Source: Candidatus Bathyarchaeota archaeon
GTDB lineage: Archaea > Thermoproteota > Bathyarchaeia > RBG-16-48-13 > GCA-020355125
Reading direction: 5' to 3'
Length of the DNA stretch: 7,856 nt
NCBI GenBank assembly: GCA_030671165.1
Contig: DAOVAG010000032.1
Location: 1-7,856, forward strand
The notes beneath the pieces are model-generated. The model was not told the origin of the DNA, ran no database searches, and saw nothing but the letters and a program-made list of their open reading frames with translations. The translations under genes were made by a program, and so were the position numbers. Below, one piece after another: positions 5,911 through 7,856 of this stretch (positions within the stretch are counted from its first letter, which is position 1; each line of letters begins with the position of its first letter).

Positions 5911-6957
5911 TTAAATAACAGATGGAAATGAATCTCTGTTTGGTTGGATAATTATCTTTAATGATTCATGTGGATTTGCTACTAGTTTAAAACCTTTACT
6001 TATTTCATGGAAGGGAAACTTATGGGTGATCATATCTTTAACATTGATCTTTTTTTGAGTTAGAAGTCCCAAGGATTCTCTCAAGTCGATTGGGGCTGCT
6101 CCATAGGAAGTCATTACGGTTATTTCGTTCTTCCAGAATTCGGTGATGGGTATTGTAATTTTTACTGTAGGTGGTGGTACAGCAAAAAATAAGATCGTTC
6201 CGCCTCTATCCACACATTTTAATGCTGATAAACAAGCTTGTCGTGCTCCAGTACAAACGATAATTTTGTCGGCTAGTCTTCCATTATTTATTTTTCTCAA
6301 TTTTCTTTGAATGTTTGTTCTTGCATCTATTATACTATGGGCACCAAATTTTTTAGCTAATTTTAAGCGGTATGGGTTTATGTCAGCTGCGATAATGTTA
6401 CGAACCCCCATAAGTTTTGCTAGCTGTATGTGGAGTATTCCAGAGATTCCAGTTCCAAGTATGAACAAGGTATCGTTTTCATTAACAGACGCTAACCTTT
6501 GGCCTCTAACGATGCATCCTAAAGGTTCAATAAAAGTCCCATCTACATATGACATATTGGAGGGAAGTTTGTATACACCCGATTTTACAATGATTTTTTG
6601 CACACGGATGTACTGAGAGAAGCCTCCAGGGTAGTAGTTTGTCGTATGAAGGGTTTCACATGCAGTATGGTGACCCCTTAAACAATATCTACATTTGTTA
6701 CATGGAACATGGTGTGAAATGAAAACCCGATCACCAATCTTATACGTAGTAATGTTTTTTCCAATCTCTTCTATATACCCCGTTGCTTCATGACCTAAGA
6801 CCCTCGGGGAACTGGGAAGTCTATACCATTCCGTCACGTCGCTTCCACATATTCCACAGGCCATAACGCGTACTAGTATTTCATCTGCATTTATTTCTGG
6901 TTTAGGTACTTCTTGTATTCTTATATCGGAATTATTATAGTAAACAGCAACAAGCAA
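5911..6957 (-). CDS. Zinc-dependent medium-chain alcohol/polyol dehydrogenase
   Basis: A 348-residue MDR-superfamily dehydrogenase, expected to oxidise an alcohol or polyol with NAD(P)+ in the cytoplasm. The catalytic zinc site is complete: Cys37 (GICGSD), His56/Glu57 (LGHE) and Glu144 (IEPLGC). The structural zinc lobe is also complete, with Cys86, Cys89, Cys92 and Cys100. The Rossmann motif GTGISG (168-173) is followed by Asp192 at the end of the second strand, which favours NAD+ over NADP+. SDVTEWYR, SHHVPC and HHTACETLHTTN mark an MDR subgroup, seen in bacteria and archaea, whose substrate I cannot name. Threonine and sorbitol dehydrogenases are the nearest well-known relatives. The start is TTG, supported by a GGTGA site 4 bases upstream. 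The gap to the LsrF-like gene upstream is only 24 bases, so they are probably cotranscribed and may act on one sugar- or polyol-derived substrate. The gene ends with TAA TGA. Confidence 0.93.
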   Translation of the reverse strand: MLVAVYYNNSDIRIQEVPKPEINADEILVRVMACGICGSDVTEWYRLPSSPRVLGHEATGYIEEIGKNITTYKIGDRVFISHHVPCNKCRYCLRGHHTACETLHTTNYYPGGFSQYIRVQKIIVKSGVYKLPSNMSYVDGTFIEPLGCIVRGQRLASVNENDTLFILGTGISGILHIQLAKLMGVRNIIAADINPYRLKLAKKFGAHSIIDARTNIQRKLRKINNGRLADKIIVCTGARQACLSALKCVDRGGTILFFAVPPPTVKITIPITEFWKNEITVMTSYGAAPIDLRESLGLLTQKKINVKDMITHKFPFHEISKGFKLVANPHESLKIIIQPNRDSFPSVI

Positions 6958-6961
6958 AATG

Positions 6962-6966
6962 TCACC
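6962..6966 (-). promoter_or_regulatory. Ribosome binding site deciding the TTG start of the dehydrogenase
   Basis: GGTGA on the minus strand lies 4 bases before TTG 6957, inside the 24-base gap after the LsrF-like gene. It is a typical archaeal Shine-Dalgarno sequence. It supports the TTG start even though no ATG or GTG is available close by. Confidence 0.6.
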
Positions 6967-6981
6967 AATTTAATGGGATGG

Positions 6982-7779
6982 TTAATCTTTTACGGTTTTA
7001 TTTTTATTAAATAGATTGTGCGCTTCTTTGGGGGTATAGTTTTCGTGAATTAGGGCTCTTAAAGAGCGTATCATAGCCACGGGATATTGTGATTGCCATA
7101 CATTTCTTCCAAGGTTTACTCCTATCGCTCCGTTTTGTAGAGCATCGTAGATAAAGTTGAAAACTTCTATCTCGGAATCGACTCTAGGTCCACCAGCAAT
7201 TACAATGGGCACTGGACAGCCTTCAACAACCTTATGAAAGTTTTCTGGGCAATAGTAAGTCTTAACTACTCTTGCACCTATTTCAGCAGCAATTCTACAA
7301 CATAGAGCTAAGAATCTGGCTTTCCGTTTTTCAAGTTCTCTTCCTACAGCAGTTACTGCCATAACGGGTATTCCATAATCTTCGCATTCATCTACAAGTT
7401 TTGCAAGGTTTATCAGTGTTTGGTGTTCATACTTACTTCCTATAAAAATGGACATTGAGACTGCACTTGCATTAAGTCTAATAATTTCACGAATTGAGGT
7501 AATTTGATCTTCATTAGATAGATCGTCTCCAACAACACTTGAACCCCCTGAAACCCTTAGAATTATCGGTTTTTTACTTATTGGATCAACACACGTTCTA
7601 AGTATTCCCCGTGTCAGCATTATAGCATCTGCATATGGAAGAAGGGGTTTAATGGTTTCACCTGGTTTTTCAAGTTTATGAGTTGGTCCTTGGAAATATC
7701 CATGATCTATCGGTAAAAATAAAACGCGTCCATCCTTCTGGATTAGTTGAGCTAATCTATTTCTTATTCCCCAAACCAT
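6982..7779 (-). CDS. lsrF: LsrF-like class I (DhnA-type) aldolase/thiolase
   Basis: A 265-residue TIM-barrel protein of the DhnA/FbaB class I aldolase family, closest by eye to LsrF. In E. coli LsrF transfers the acetyl group of 3-hydroxy-5-phosphonooxypentane-2,4-dione to CoA. Shared segments are WGIRNRL (3-9), IDHGYFQGPT (24-33), LTRGILR (55-61), RVSGGSS, LSNED, GSKYEHQ (114-120), KTYY (173-176), CPVPIVIAGG and GRNVWQSQYPVAM. Lys173 matches the Schiff-base lysine (Lys203) of LsrF. It lacks the roughly 30-residue N-terminal extension of the E. coli protein. A TAA directly before ATG 7779, in the same frame, fixes the start. Archaea also use DhnA-family proteins for fructose-bisphosphate cleavage and for early aromatic amino acid synthesis, but the motifs fit LsrF better. 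No AI-2 uptake genes are visible. The zinc dehydrogenase follows after 24 bases, so a sugar- or polyol-phosphate pathway is likely. The real substrate is unproven. Confidence 0.88.
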   Translation of the reverse strand: MVWGIRNRLAQLIQKDGRVLFLPIDHGYFQGPTHKLEKPGETIKPLLPYADAIMLTRGILRTCVDPISKKPIILRVSGGSSVVGDDLSNEDQITSIREIIRLNASAVSMSIFIGSKYEHQTLINLAKLVDECEDYGIPVMAVTAVGRELEKRKARFLALCCRIAAEIGARVVKTYYCPENFHKVVEGCPVPIVIAGGPRVDSEIEVFNFIYDALQNGAIGVNLGRNVWQSQYPVAMIRSLRALIHENYTPKEAHNLFNKNKTVKD

Positions 7780-7854
7780 TTAGTTCACATCTATTTCATT
7801 GGTTTTAGAATCAAATAACCTTTTTCTATAAGCCAGTGATGAAATTGCCAAGTT
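7780..7854 (-). CDS. Probable C-terminal end of an upstream gene (partial, unidentified)
   Basis: The frame that ends in TAA immediately before the LsrF-like ATG is open to the window edge for 24 codons, ending with KTNEIDVN. A gap of zero bases is typical of translationally coupled operon genes, and the LsrF-like gene has only a weak Shine-Dalgarno site (TGTGA) of its own. A second minus-strand frame is also open from the edge (7856) to a TAG at 7793-7791, ending in GYLILKPMK, so I cannot be sure which one is coding. The fragment is too short to name a family. A sugar kinase would fit the context, but nothing in the residues proves it. Confidence 0.35.
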   Translation of the reverse strand, partial: NLAISSLAYRKRLFDSKTNEIDVN

Positions 7855-7856
7855 GT

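Noticed and set aside
6311..6616. Plus-strand open frame inside the dehydrogenase
   Set aside because: Antisense to the Rossmann domain and zinc lobe. It is a shadow frame.

Overview
The window looks like part of an archaeal chromosome. The methionine adenosyltransferase is the divergent archaeal type, the decarboxylase is a short UbiD homologue of the archaeal kind, a GGTGA-type ribosome binding site precedes one gene, and the spacers are AT-rich with T-tracts rather than classical GC-rich terminators. Base composition is low in G+C throughout. I cannot assign a phylum. An uncultivated low-GC lineage of the Thermoproteota type would fit, but that is a guess.

Layout: two plus-strand genes lie on the left, the 3' part of mat (AdoMet synthesis) and a complete pyrG (CTP synthase). 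Four minus-strand genes read towards them from the right. In order of transcription these are an LsrF-like class I aldolase/thiolase, a zinc-dependent MDR alcohol dehydrogenase 24 bp downstream of it, rtcA (RNA 3'-phosphate cyclase) and a ubiD-family decarboxylase. The two groups converge on a spacer of nearly 390 bp (2556-2943) with no convincing gene. Two further spacers, 317 bp upstream of rtcA and 247 bp upstream of ubiD, probably hold separate promoters, so only the LsrF-like gene and the dehydrogenase look like an operon. The last 77 bases hold the probable C-terminal end of another gene of that operon, whose stop codon touches the LsrF-like start codon.

Roles: mat, pyrG and rtcA are housekeeping (methyl donor, pyrimidine nucleotides, RNA ends). 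The UbiD protein has the Arg-Glu-Asp catalytic set of prenylated-FMN decarboxylases and is a reasonable candidate for the trans-anhydromevalonate-5-phosphate decarboxylase of the archaeal modified mevalonate pathway. The LsrF-like/dehydrogenase pair suggests catabolism or interconversion of a phosphorylated sugar or polyol, and its substrate cannot be read from sequence. I see no tRNA, rRNA, CRISPR array, insertion sequence or defence gene. The least explained features are the aldolase/dehydrogenase operon, a cluster of GATAA motifs with a 9-bp inverted repeat upstream of ubiD, and a substitution in the predicted nucleotide pocket of PyrG.
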